64,000 bases of DNA from Scilla litardierei (Eukaryota > Streptophyta > Magnoliopsida > Asparagales > Asparagaceae). The position numbers were made by a program, and so were the translations under genes. Below are positions 52,369 to 63,460 of the stretch, in pieces. The stretch is taken from the NCBI GenBank assembly GCA_030789695.1, contig CM061142.1, positions 41,277,375-41,341,374 of the forward strand, written 5' to 3'. The notes under the pieces were generated by a model. That model was not told where the DNA came from and did not search any database. It was given only the letters and a program-made list of their open reading frames with translations. The first letter of the stretch is position 1; every line of letters begins with the position of its first letter.

Positions 52369-54784
52369 GTAGGAGGATATATGCCCATAAGGCGATTTAT
52401 CCTAAGTGTACGTCTTGTTCATAGATTATATGGTATCCATTATCCTAAGTATGAATTCTTCTGAATAATATACTTAGATAATGTCTATAGACTTATAGTT
52501 AGGTCCTTACGTATCCAGATAAGATCTCGATTATGAGCAGTAAGCGACCTAATAGAAACTTAAATCTTAAACAGTTCGTGGTCATAGATGCGTCGAGAAC
52601 TGGATATCGACACATCGGATAGACCACTGTGTCTTTGTCTTACCTTAGGGTAATGATGATCTCATAGTCATTCGACTTGGTGAAGTCGGAGACGAGACAC
52701 ATGTGCTCATTGGAGAATGAGTTCACTGAACGACCAGCTTAGAGTTATTAAATGGTTAACTTTAACTAAACTGTCTATAATAACTCTAGGGTGATGATAG
52801 GTAAGCTTGTCCTTAAGACCTGAAGTTATTTGTACGAACAAGTGAGTGAACGGTGTCACTTAGACCTATGATCTAGCTTCGAATCTAGGCCTGCTGAAAG
52901 ATCTTAGGTTGGGTTACACCTGAAGCTTTTGAGGTAAGTAGATAACTAAGATGGGATTCGTCACTTCCATTAAAGGGAATTTAGTGTCACAGGCTCAGTA
53001 CGGTCTTTGTGTTAAACCTCGGCCGGGGTACGTTGTAAGATGTACAACGTAAATACAACAAAAACCGTCGGATACTGACCAATGTTGTCTAATGGGGTTG
53101 ACAGTAAACCATACCCTAGGCCAACATGAACACAGTCTTGACGAAGGGACTATAGCTAACGGTATTTATCACTGACACAGCCAAAGTAAACCCAACGATG
53201 CTTTTGTCAATGGGTCGATCATGTTATGATGATTCTGAAACAGGGACGACAACTACTGCTCGTGGTGACCATCGTCTAGGGGTTTCGAGCCCCAACATGT
53301 AGGAAGGTTAGGCTGTAGGGTCTCACACCAAGTAGCATTTGTGTCTTAGTAATAGGAAGATTAATAAGAGAGATTCGTTTGATGAAATAGAATAGTTAAA
53401 TGTTCACAAGCTAGTTGTGAGACTAAGTCGTAGATACAATAGGGACAATATTGCATTTGATGCAAACAAAGACTAAACGTGTCGTAAATTGGTTACGAAA
53501 ATATTTGTAGGAATAAATACATTGGAAAGGGTTACCTGTTGACGGGATCGTCCCGGCTTAAACACAGGTTCAAACCGCGTCCAAATCAGAGCTCAAACGA
53601 GCCCAGAAATGCAAAAACAGTCAAAGGCAAAAGTGGGTTAGACCCACTGGGCTAACAGGCCCATCCGCGAAGGGTAAACAGGCTCCCGCCCGCTACTGAG
53701 CGGGCACGGCCCGCTGGTTGCAGCGGGGGCGCGCCCGCTGTACAACGGGCTCAGCTCGTTGCAGCAGCGGGCCACTGCAACAACGGGCGCACACCCGCTG
53801 CCCAGCGGGCTGGCCACCCGCCCTCCTTGCCTTGGGCGGGCGCGCCCGCAACTTAAGTAAAAATAAGGTTTTTTGAAACCCCTAATGACGGCTACGAAAA
53901 TTGATTTTTTGCCCATCTTTAGGCAATTGTTTGAGGGGTCAAACACAGTCTAAATTCGTCGCCGTTCATTCCTACGCATTCACCATTCGAACCCCTTCGA
54001 ATTGATAGCTTGTTTGGTGTCTGAAGTATAATGAATAAAGAGAATTAATTCGTTGAAGTTGGCTTTTATGAAAGGCTTACTAAAACTTCAATTAAGCTAA
54101 ATTAGCTTAATTAATATCTCTTCAATTTGATAATTGTCCAACATTGCTCGCAACAAAAGGAGAAGTGCCGACTCCCTATATAAATAGGGGTGCACTCTCT
54201 TCGTTGAAAAATTCACCAAGTCCTCGATCAAGTAGCTCCGGATTTTAGAGCGAGCTCGATCTACGACTAAACTATTCTCTCTCTCTCTCTCATCTTCCTA
54301 TTCTCCCGACTAGTCCTAGCAAGACTACGAAGGGGTTTGGATTTGGATCCAGACGTCTAAGACGTGGGTCTACTCAAGTGAAACCTTCTACCGCGTGTGA
54401 TCGGCTTGGAGGCGGGAGTCGGCTCAGCCAGATCGGTTCAAAGGTGCGAGGCGGATCGAGTGGATCAAGTCAAGGCGGTTCGGCTACGAGGAGCGTCAGA
54501 AGACGGTGCGGTACATCTTGCCCGCCCCAGGGTCGAGATTCCGGGTATGTTTATAAGTAATTTTTAGTGTAATTTAATTTCGTCGCAGTAGAACAGATCC
54601 CTCTTGGGGTGGTCAGATCCATCCCAAGTTGGCATAGATCGGGCTAGATTCTGGCTCTCTCAGGGCCTAGCTAAATTGTTTAGCTAGATAGATTTATTTT
54701 CCGCTGCGCTTTATGCCTCTGTGGTCCATCCGACTTAGGGCGAACACAGATCTGAGCTCTGAGGGTCCGCCAAAAACCCCTACA
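52369..54784 (+). repeat. E6 5' LTR (2,416 bp)
   Basis: TGTAGGAGGATATATGCCC to CCCCTACA. TATA box TATATAAATA at 54177-54186, followed by a CT microsatellite near 54280. GC-rich block at 53655-53850. Confidence 0.9.
53655..53850. repeat. GC-rich inverted-repeat block in E6 LTR
   Basis: Repeated GCCCGCTG and CAGCGGGC words that can pair. Same relative place in the LTR as the E5 blocks, 330-520 bp before the TATA box, but with different sequence. Confidence 0.85.
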
Positions 54785-54785
54785 G

Positions 54786-54797
54786 TGGTATCAGAGT
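54786..54797 (+). other. E6 primer-binding site
   Basis: TGGTATCAGAGT, one base after the LTR; initiator-Met tRNA type with one mismatch at the end. Confidence 0.85.
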
Positions 54798-56740
54798 TTC
54801 GTTATGCTTGTAAATCTATATATGCGACGTTTTTAAATTATTTAAATTGCTTATTTTGAACCTACGGACATTTTAACTTTATGTTAAAATTTGTTTAATA
54901 TTTTTTTGTGTTTTAAAATTGTTTTGTAACATGAAAAAAATTTTGGGGGACGATTTAAATTTTATGTGATAAATTTAATAGGTCTTCTTTGTTTAAATGC
55001 TTTTAAAATTTTATTTTATGAGATAAAATAATTTTAGTAAGGATTTAAATTTTTTTAAAGTTTATGTAACAATAAGGAAAAATTTTATTTCATGAGATGA
55101 TATTGGAAATTTTTTAAAACTTTATCTGAAATCTTTAAAATTAATTCCAAATGATTTTAAAAAGGTTTTAAAATTGTTTTAATGAATATGTAACATAAAT
55201 AAAAATTTTATTCCCATGAGATGAAATTATAAATTTGTTTCTTTTAATTACATATAGGTTTCAAGATTATTTTATGCGATATTTTAATCTTAGAAATGTA
55301 TCGTTGAAATTTTTAAAGCTTAGGTTTGAATTTAAAATTATTTGATAATTTTATAAAACCTAGTTTTATGTGATAAAAATGCTTCAAGCTTTAAAATTTT
55401 AGATCTTTAAATTCAAATGTTAAATTTTAGATTTGCAAGTTTTTTTAATTATGTTGTAGATAATTTTAACTTGCATGTTCTCATTGTATGTCACTTTCAT
55501 TGAACCTTTAATTTATGTGATTAAATTAGTTGGTTTATATTTTAATGGACATGATGAATATAGTATTCATGAACCCTTTAGGTTAGCCATTAACTGATTA
55601 AAACTTTACAAGATAAAATTTTAATGACTGGTGGCATGCTACGTTTTAATAAATAAAATCAACATCGAAACCTAATACCAGATTAGGGTAGTCCCTTTGA
55701 TTGACAATCATTATAATAAATCATTTAAATGATGATTATCATTAAAAGACTATTTTTGAAAAAAGTTGTAATTGTTTTATTAAAATCCTAATAAGATTGG
55801 GGTAGCACGATGAACATATGAACCTAATAGTTGATAAGCATCTAATAAAAATTGTTCAACAAATCCATAAAAATTTCGAATTTTAGGATCCACTAGTTGA
55901 TAAGGATTAACTAGTATTAATTAAAAGCCATTTAGTTAATGGATGAACATAGAATTGATGAACCTCCTTCAATGGATCATGATGTCGGTCAATGTGCTTG
56001 GCTAAGTTTGTTGGACCACCCTAGCTAGTCTAGGGGCCGAGTGGTCCTGGCTTAGTCAATTCCCTGGCCGCGTCCGTTGGACCGTAATGAGTCGAATCAT
56101 GACTGTGTAAGTCCATCGACTATACCTAAGTCAAATACGATAATAATCTTGTTCAAGATAAATCGTAGCCCTCCTTGTTTTAGGAGTTGGCAACTGTAAG
56201 ACCCGTGTTACGGTTGTTGAGCTATACTCAAGCTGTGACATGGTAATCTTATAGAAACCGATTTCTTGATAACATCTTGACTTGACCCAAACCGTCATCT
56301 CGTGCATACGCCGAGCACCGACGTAAGTCTAACCAAGAATGTAGTCTAAGGCCTGACCCAAACCGACGGGTCGTGCGTATACCGAGCGCCGGGCAAGTCA
56401 GGCTAGACATGAAAACAAGTGTCCGACTAGGCTAGCCATAGTGGTTTGGATGAGCACACTCATGATCACAAATGACTAGGGGTACAAAACGAAAGGGAAT
56501 CATATTTAATATGATTGATGATGAGTTCGTCTACCGACTACAGAGTCAGACAACTTGTTGAGACACACTCAAGGTTGTCAGACTCAGGGTAGTCGGATCC
56601 CTCTCTCACAAATGTTATTCTATAATAAACTGTTTATTATTATGGCTTTAATAAATTTAGTGGGAGAATATCGTTTTATTAAAAACCATTGAAACTATAC
56701 AACGAACATATACTGACTAAAGTATCTACTAAATTGCAGA
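54798..56740 (+). other. E6 leader
   Basis: About 1.9 kb, very AT-rich, non-coding. Shares short words with the E5 leader in reverse orientation, and the E5/E6 motif occurs near 56213-56239 and 56551-56580. Confidence 0.7.
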
Positions 56741-57568
56741 ATGGATTCGGGTCTTAAGTATATGGTAGAGAAGAACGTGCTCGATGGAACGAACTATAAG
56801 GATTGGCTTAGGAACATTAAGTTAGTCCTTTCTCTAGTCGGGATTGGATACGTTCTATTCGAGGACGCTCTGGAGAAGCCTGACGACGATGCGACCTACG
56901 AGGAAAAGGAAGCCTATAAGCTATACTAGAGGGATGCAGAGAAGGCCAGGTGTCTTACTCTGGCTTCGATGAATAACGAACTACAGAGGAAGCATGAACA
57001 TTTGGATGTTCAAAGTATGCTTCTGAATGCACAAGAGTTATACAACAAGCGGTCTAGAGCTGCTAAGTTTGAAGCCACGAGCAATCTCTGGGGCACAAAG
57101 ATGGAGACATGGCCCGTACAAGATCACGTCATTAAGATGATCGGGTACGTGGAAGATGCAGCCCAGTTGGGTTTTGTCCTGGACAATGAGATGTTCGTGG
57201 ACATTATCCTTAAGTCTTTAACCCCGGCCTTCAAGCCTTTCATTACTGGTTTCATAATGAACAGTATTGAAACGGATCGTCCTGGTCTCCTCAACATGCT
57301 TAGGCAGTTTGAGGAAATTGAGAAGAAACCGACTGCATTGGTTGTTGGCTCCGCTTCTTCAGACCAGCCGAAAGGCAAGGGTAAGAAGAGGAAGATCCCA
57401 CAACCTGCCAAGGCGAAGAAGGGGCAGAAAAAGATGAAAGGGGCCCCGTAGAAATCTGAGTGCTTCCACTGCCATAAGATGGGCCATTGGAAGAGAAACT
57501 GCAAGGTTTACCTTGCAGAAAAGAAGAAGGGGCATACTGATGACTCTACCTCAGGTACAACAAATTAA
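56741..57568 (+). pseudogene. gag: E6 gag with two TAG stops
   Basis: Copia-type Gag, about 275 codons. Start MDSGLKYMVEKNVLDGTNYKDWLRNIKLVL is the usual N-terminus. TAG at 56927-56929 follows EEKEAYKLY. The frame continues (RDAEKARCLTLASMNNELQ, TNLW-type capsid region, LKSLTPAFKPFITGF) to a Lys-rich linker and TAG at 57449-57451, then the zinc knuckle CFHCHKMGHWKRNC, and ends TAA at 57566-57568 where protease would normally follow. All parts are in one frame, so only the two stops break it. Confidence 0.88.
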
Positions 57569-58811
57569 ATTCAATAAAGCATAATTATTTTCATAAATGC
57601 TTCATCACATAGTATGAGATACTAAGACATTTGTGTAATATATACATGTGGCTGATATGAAGCAGAGGTTGGAAGAAGTTCCGAGGACGGTCGGCATCTG
57701 CGCAATCGTTGCTGCTGGGGACGTGCAAAGACTTCGAGAGACATAAAGAAGATGGAGCTGATACTTATTTCCTTAGATGAATAAAATGTATCATTCCTCA
57801 AAGTGAAAACAATGATTGAGTGATTAACAGTCAAGGTTTATTTGATAAACAAATTTTGATTCATTATATGAATCCGTTGTTTTGAATAAATGTCTCAACA
57901 AATGTGCTTTCTATTGAAATTGTGATTTGATTGAGAATGGCTTAAATTTTTGTGTATGTGGCTATCTGAGTTGGTTGCATGAATTCTCGAAATACGATGT
58001 AGAGCTTCAGAAAATTTTGATTGTTTGGAGCTGACTTAAGTCAGTCGATAGTTAAGTATAAGTTCCAGGAGCGTATAAATTGTGTGTGATCACAATTATA
58101 TGCATAATTAAGATTAATTCTTAATAAACTACATTTGATTCTTAAAGAGTTAATATCAAATGTAGTTAAGGGAAAAGTACAATGAAGGACGTTTGACTGA
58201 GTAAGTCAATGTCAAGATTCCTTAAACCAATCTTGATTTGACTCATTCGTCAAACCGAACCTGACACTAGTACATTCCATCTAAGCACATATCAAATGGT
58301 TATGCTCTTCATATATATAATCTAAATATGATTTAGGTATATAAATGAAATACTTAACTAGATAATTCTTAAAGTCAGTGGGAGCTAACTCGTATACTTA
58401 GTTCCGGTTTCTCGGACTAAGTAAAAAGGTTTTCAACTTATTTGAATCATCTATATAAAACATTGAATCAAAATCGTTTTGATTTAATCGAATATATAGA
58501 GACTTAGGGTGTCATGCATGTACTTGACATATTGACACAGAAAATTGGAATGAGCTGGGACTGACTTATAGAAATATTAGACCCTACATCTAGATTGTAT
58601 AAGCTAATTGTTAGCTATACAAAGAAAGGAAAATTGATCCAAATCATTTTTCAAGGATCAACCTTGTGTGATCAAGAGATGTATAATTCATAATCCATTA
58701 AAACGCATTATAGATACTCGTTAGTAAATCCACTCTTAGGTTTGTCATATACATGTCCAAATAGACTGATATGCTATAACGGCATGAGATACCGAGATAA
58801 ATAGCCTAAGT
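57569..58811 (+). other. E6 3' region, non-coding
   Basis: 1.2 kb directly after gag; the whole pol gene is missing. No recognisable domain in any frame. Confidence 0.65.
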
Positions 58812-58823
58812 GCAAGTGGGAGA
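58812..58823 (+). other. E6 polypurine tract
   Basis: GCAAGTGGGAGA immediately before the 3' LTR. Confidence 0.85.
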
Positions 58824-59970
58824 TGTAGGAGGATATATGCCCATAAGGCGATTTATCCTCAGTGTACGTCTTGTTCATAGATTATATGGTATCCATTATC
58901 TAAGTATGAATTCGTCTGAATAATATACTTAGATAATGTCCATAGACTTATAGTTAGGTCCTTACGTATCCAGATAAGATCTCGATTATGAGCAATAAGC
59001 GACCGAATAGAAACTTAAGTCTTAATCAGTTTGTGGTCATAGATGTGTCGAGAACTGGATATCGGCACATCGGATAGACCACTGTGTCTTTGTCTTACCT
59101 TAGGGTAATGATGATCTCATAATCATTCGACTTGATGAATTCGGAGACGAGACACAGGTGCTCATTGGAGAATGAGTTCACTGAACGACCAACTTAGAGT
59201 TATTAAATAGTTAACTTTAACTAAACTGTCCATAATAACTCTAGGGTGATGATAGGTAAGCTTGTCCTTAAGACCTGAAGTCATTTGTACGAACCTGTGA
59301 GTGAACAGTGTCACTTAGACCTAAGATCTAGCTTCGAGTCTAGGCCTGCTGAAAGATCTTAGGTTGGGTTACACCTGAAGATCTCGAGGTAAGTAGATGA
59401 CTAAGATGGGATTCGTCACTTCCGTTAAAGGGAAGTTAGTGTCATAGGTTCAGTGCGGTCTTTGTGTTAACCTTGGCCGGGGTACGTTGTAAGATGTACA
59501 ACGTAAATCAACAAAAACAGCCAGATACTGACCAATGTTGTCTAATGGGGTTGACAGTAAACCATACCCTAGGCCAACATGAACACAGTCTTGACGAAGG
59601 GACTATAGCTAACGGTATTTATCACTGACACAGCCAAAGTAAACCCAACGATGCTTTTATCAATGGGTCGATCACGTTATGATGATTCTGAAACAGGGAC
59701 GACAACTACTGCTCGTGGTGACCGTCGTCTAGGGGTTTCGAGCCCCAACGTGTAGGAAGGTCAGGCTGTAGGGTCTCACACCAAGTAGCATTTGTGTCTT
59801 AGTAATAGGAAGATTAATAAGAGAGATTCATTTGATGAAATGGAATAGTTAAATGTTCACAAGCTAGTTGTGAGACTAAGTCGTAGATGCAATAGGGACA
59901 ATGTTGCATTTGAAGCAAACAAAGATTAAACGTGTCATAAATTAGTTACGACAATATTTGTAGGAACAAA
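58824..59970 (+). repeat. E6 3' LTR, truncated by E7
   Basis: Matches the first 1,150 bp of 52369-54784 with a few percent difference and stops where TGTTGGATCC of E7 begins. Confidence 0.9.
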
Positions 59971-60166
59971 TGTTGGATCCTGTGGATGGCAAACAACACT
60001 AGAAGGGGGGTTGAATAGTGTTGTGCAAATAATAAATCTTTTTCGATCGTTAATAAAAGTCCTTCTAATGTTGCCTAAGAAACCAAGTAGAGCGATCTAC
60101 GCTTGGTTCTTAATCAACAAGTTAATCTTATAAAAGATAAACAATTATAGTTACAATCAGATAAGA

Positions 60167-60216
60167 GATCTTTACACACAGATAGATCTTTACACAGAGA
60201 TAGATCTTTACATAGC
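60167..60216. repeat. Short tandem repeat in E7 LTR
   Basis: GATCTTTACACA(C/G)AGATA occurs about three times in the R/U5 part of the LTR. Confidence 0.75.
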
Positions 60217-61060
60217 GGAATTAAATGTATGATCTTTGTAATATGTAAATGAACAAGGAAATTACAAAGATATAATAATAACAAAGTAAATAAAAAATTG
60301 CTCGCAGAGATAAATAATAAGACACAGAAAAGCAATCGCAGACACAAGGATTTTTATCCTGGTTCCCCACAACTTTTGGGTACGTCCAGTCACCGACCAA
60401 TCCGGTACGAGATTTCCACTATCTGCCTTGGCAAATACAAATACCTAACTCCACTCGTTAGGATTTCCAATGACCTAGTCTTGACCAGGATTTCCAACCG
60501 CAACACCTAGACTTGTCTAGGGTTCCAACAACAACACAATAAAAATCGATATCCAATTCACCACAATAAATTGATGGAGATTGGTTTTACACCCAGATTC
60601 TATAGCCAAATAGTAATAGACGAAATTACATGTAGTGGCTTGATAGAATAAGATTCTAGATCACACAAAGATACGAATGAAGTCTTTGTGATCTAGATCT
60701 ACTGTTTTTCAAAAATCCTTTAAATAAAAAATCAAGAGAAAATAATACAGATTTGAAAAATAGTTAGCCAATAAAACTAGATTATGATCTTCAGAAAATA
60801 ATAACAAAATTTGCAAGATCAAGAATAAAACAGAATTGGCTAAAGAGAGAATGAGAGCTTTAGAAATTTAGAGCGTTTGCACGAGAGAATTTGAATTCAA
60901 TAGTTGTTGTGTTTTTCTCAATGAAAATGATCCACTATTTATAGGAGAAATATGAGAATTTAAAATTCAAATTTCTTTGACTTTTTTCCTGAAAATCATG
61001 GGAGAAAATCACTCAAAGATATTTCAAAATCAAGTCAAAAACGTCAAACTTCGACAACTG

Positions 61061-61162
61061 GCAGTCGACTCCCTAGGAGTGGTAGTCGACTCCCAGTGTG
61101 TTTCAGGAAATCTCGATTCTCAGCTCGTAGTTGACTCCCTACCTTTGGTAGTCGACTCCCAG
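61061..61162. repeat. AGTCGACTCCC repeats in E7 U3
   Basis: Four copies of (T/C)AGTCGACTCCC (one with TTGACT), each holding the palindrome AGTCGACT or a variant, about 120-220 bases upstream of the TATA box on the minus strand. Confidence 0.8.
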
Positions 61163-61657
61163 AGGAGTTTTTCCTGCGACACAACTAATCAAATAAGTAG
61201 CTAACTCCAGGGTGTAGTGGAGTTTCATTACGGAATTACAAAACGACTAGCGAAAGCTCTCAAAATCCTTATTGAAGATGATTTAAAAGATATTCAAAAC
61301 GTTTTTAAAATCATTTGTGTGTGTGTGATTGTCTATACGATTTGGCTTTAACAATACCCTAAAAAGACATAACACACTCACTATAGACTAGGACACATCT
61401 TCGGAAGCTTGATCAATTGATGGAGTAGATGTGAGCTTCACTTGAGCTTCTTGTTCTATTTTAGCTTTGAGCTTCATTATTTGATCTCAGCAACGTTCGT
61501 CCTTGTCTTTGAGCGTAGATTGCAATTCTTTGAGTATGGATAAAGCTCTTCATTTGTTGCATATCCTGCACACTTAATTGTAGTGTAGTTAGTACACTAA
61601 GCTTCATTTGGTGTGCTCATCATCAAAATCACTTGTGGTGGAATTCAATTTCCATCA

Positions 61658-61674
61658 CTCTCCCCCTTTTTGAT
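61658..61674 (-). other. E7 polypurine tract
   Basis: AAAAAGGGGGAGAG on the minus strand directly before the LTR. Confidence 0.8.
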
Positions 61675-61858
61675 GATGACACCCAAATGAAAAATGAAGT
61701 AAGTTAAAATATGAAAATACATGAAAGTATACTTACTCCCCCTGCTTTGATGCGGTTCTCCCCCTGCGTCAGAGCCGTTAGCAAAACAATACAATACATA
61801 TGATATATTCATTTTTGCATTTCATATTTTCTCCCCTTGTCATCAACAAAAAAAATAG

Positions 61859-62751
61859 CTACAGATTATAAGTATTCAATTCTTTTTCTCCAACAATACC
61901 CAATTCTCTACGAAGTCTAGAGAATGTATCCTTTTGGAGCGGTTTTGTCAGAATATCTGCAACTTGCAATTCAGAGGAGACAAATTTAAGTTCAGCATCC
62001 TTTTTGGTACAATGATCATCTATAAATCGGTGTCTGATATCAATATGCTTTGTTCTAGGATGAAGAACGGAGTTTTTAGTGAGATTAATCGCGCTTTTAT
62101 TATCGCAATAAATTACACATGTAGATGTATTAACACCATAATCTACGAGAACTTGTTTCATCCAAAGTATTTGGGCACAGGCAAGTCCGGCAGCTATATA
62201 CTCTGCATCAGTGGTAGATAGTAAAACTGATCTTTGCTTTTTGCTAAACCACGAAACAAGGGAATGTCCAAGAAAATGACATGTTCCACTTGTGCTTTTT
62301 CTTGTGGCTTTACAACCAGCATAGTCTGCGTCACTAAATGAATTTAAATTAAATGTGCCTCCTTTGGGATAAAATAGTCCAAAGTCAGAAGTGGTTTTAA
62401 GATATCTAAATATGTATTTTTACAGTTTTAAGATGTGATTCTCTAGGATCACATTGAAATCTAGCACATGCACAAACACTAAACATAATGTCAGGTCGGC
62501 TAGCGGTTAAATAGAGTAAAGAACCTACTATACCTCGGTATGTTTTCTGATCGACCTTTTTACCTGCTTTTATCTAAAGACGTGGAGGTTGCCATAGGTA
62601 TGTTCTTTCCTGATGCGGTTTCCATCCCGAACCTTTTGATCAAGTCTTTGGCATACTTCGTTTGATGAATAAAGGTTCCTTCTTTTCCTTGCTTGATTTG
62701 TAATCCGAGAAAATATGTGAGCTCCCCCATGTGGCTCATTTCAAATTCTTC
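61859..62751 (-). pseudogene. pol: E7 end of RT and RNase H
   Basis: Continues the RT frame after TAG at 62754-62752 (EEFEMSHMGELTYFLGLQ). The frame is damaged again near 62570 and 62415-62425, where KTVK... is followed by a stop in place of the usual RYL. RNase H is readable: SDADYAGC-type region (DADYAG), YCDNKSAINL, HPRTKHIDIRHRFI and VADILTKPL. The stop is at 61859. Several indels and stops make it non-functional. Confidence 0.83.
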
Positions 62752-63460
62752 CTACATTAACTTAGCAAACTCTTGACAAAGATCTTCATTAGTAGATCCG
62801 AAAATGATATCGTCTACATAAATCTGGACAAGAATAATATCATCATGAATTTTCTTAACAAATAAAGTAGTATCTATTTTTCCAACAGCGTAACTTGAGT
62901 CAATTAAGAATTTTCTTAATCTTTCATACCAAGCTCTTGGAGCTTGTTTTAGACCATACAAGGCTTTATTTAACTTGTAAACATATCCTGTTTTCTTATC
63001 ATGTTCAAATCCGGGAGGTTGTTCAATATAGACTTCCTCCTTTATGAATCCATTTAGGAAAGCGCTTTTTACATCCATTTGATATAGTTTGAAGTTTTTA
63101 TATGATGCAAATGCAAGAAGCATCCTAATAGATTCTGATCTAGCAACAGGAGCAAAAGTTTCATCGAAGTCTATACCTTCCTCTTGTGAGTATCCCTGTG
63201 CTACTAACCTTGCTTTATTTCTTACCACATTTCTATCTTTGTCTAGTTTGTTCCAGTATACCCATTTAGTGCCGATAACTGGACGGTCTTCTGGTCTAGG
63301 TACTAACTCCCATACTTGATTGCGTTCAAATTGCAGAAGTTCTTCTTGCATAGCTTCAATCCATGCTTCATCTGCAAAAACTTCTTCTACCTTTTTCGGT
63401 TCAACGTTAGAAACAAATGCAACATGTGTCAATTGTTCTATTTGAGATCTAGTTCTAATT
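62752..63460 (-). pseudogene. pol: E7 reverse transcriptase
   Basis: Copia [74 protein letters not shown], catalytic [15 protein letters not shown] at 62754-62752 (after EFAKLM), probably from CAG, ends the frame. At the upstream end it joins the integrase part through a one-base frameshift near 63465 ([11 protein letters not shown] lies in the RT frame). Confidence 0.9.

Larger units (their letters stand above)
52369..59970 (+). mobile_element. E6: gag-only copia-type LTR element, 3' LTR cut by E7
   Basis: 5' LTR 52369-54784, initiator-Met primer site, 1.9-kb leader, gag 56741-57568 with two stops, 1.2 kb non-coding, polypurine tract, and 3' LTR from 58824 truncated at 59970 where E7 begins. 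There is no protease, integrase or RT. Same family as E5, opposite orientation. Confidence 0.87.
59971..61657 (-). repeat. E7 3' LTR (1,687 bp)
   Basis: On the minus strand from TGATGGAAATTG to GGATCCAACA. TATA box CTATAAATAG (minus) at 60935-60944. Contains AGTCGACT repeats (61061-61162) and GATCTTTACACA repeats (60167-60216). The partner LTR is outside the window. Confidence 0.8.
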
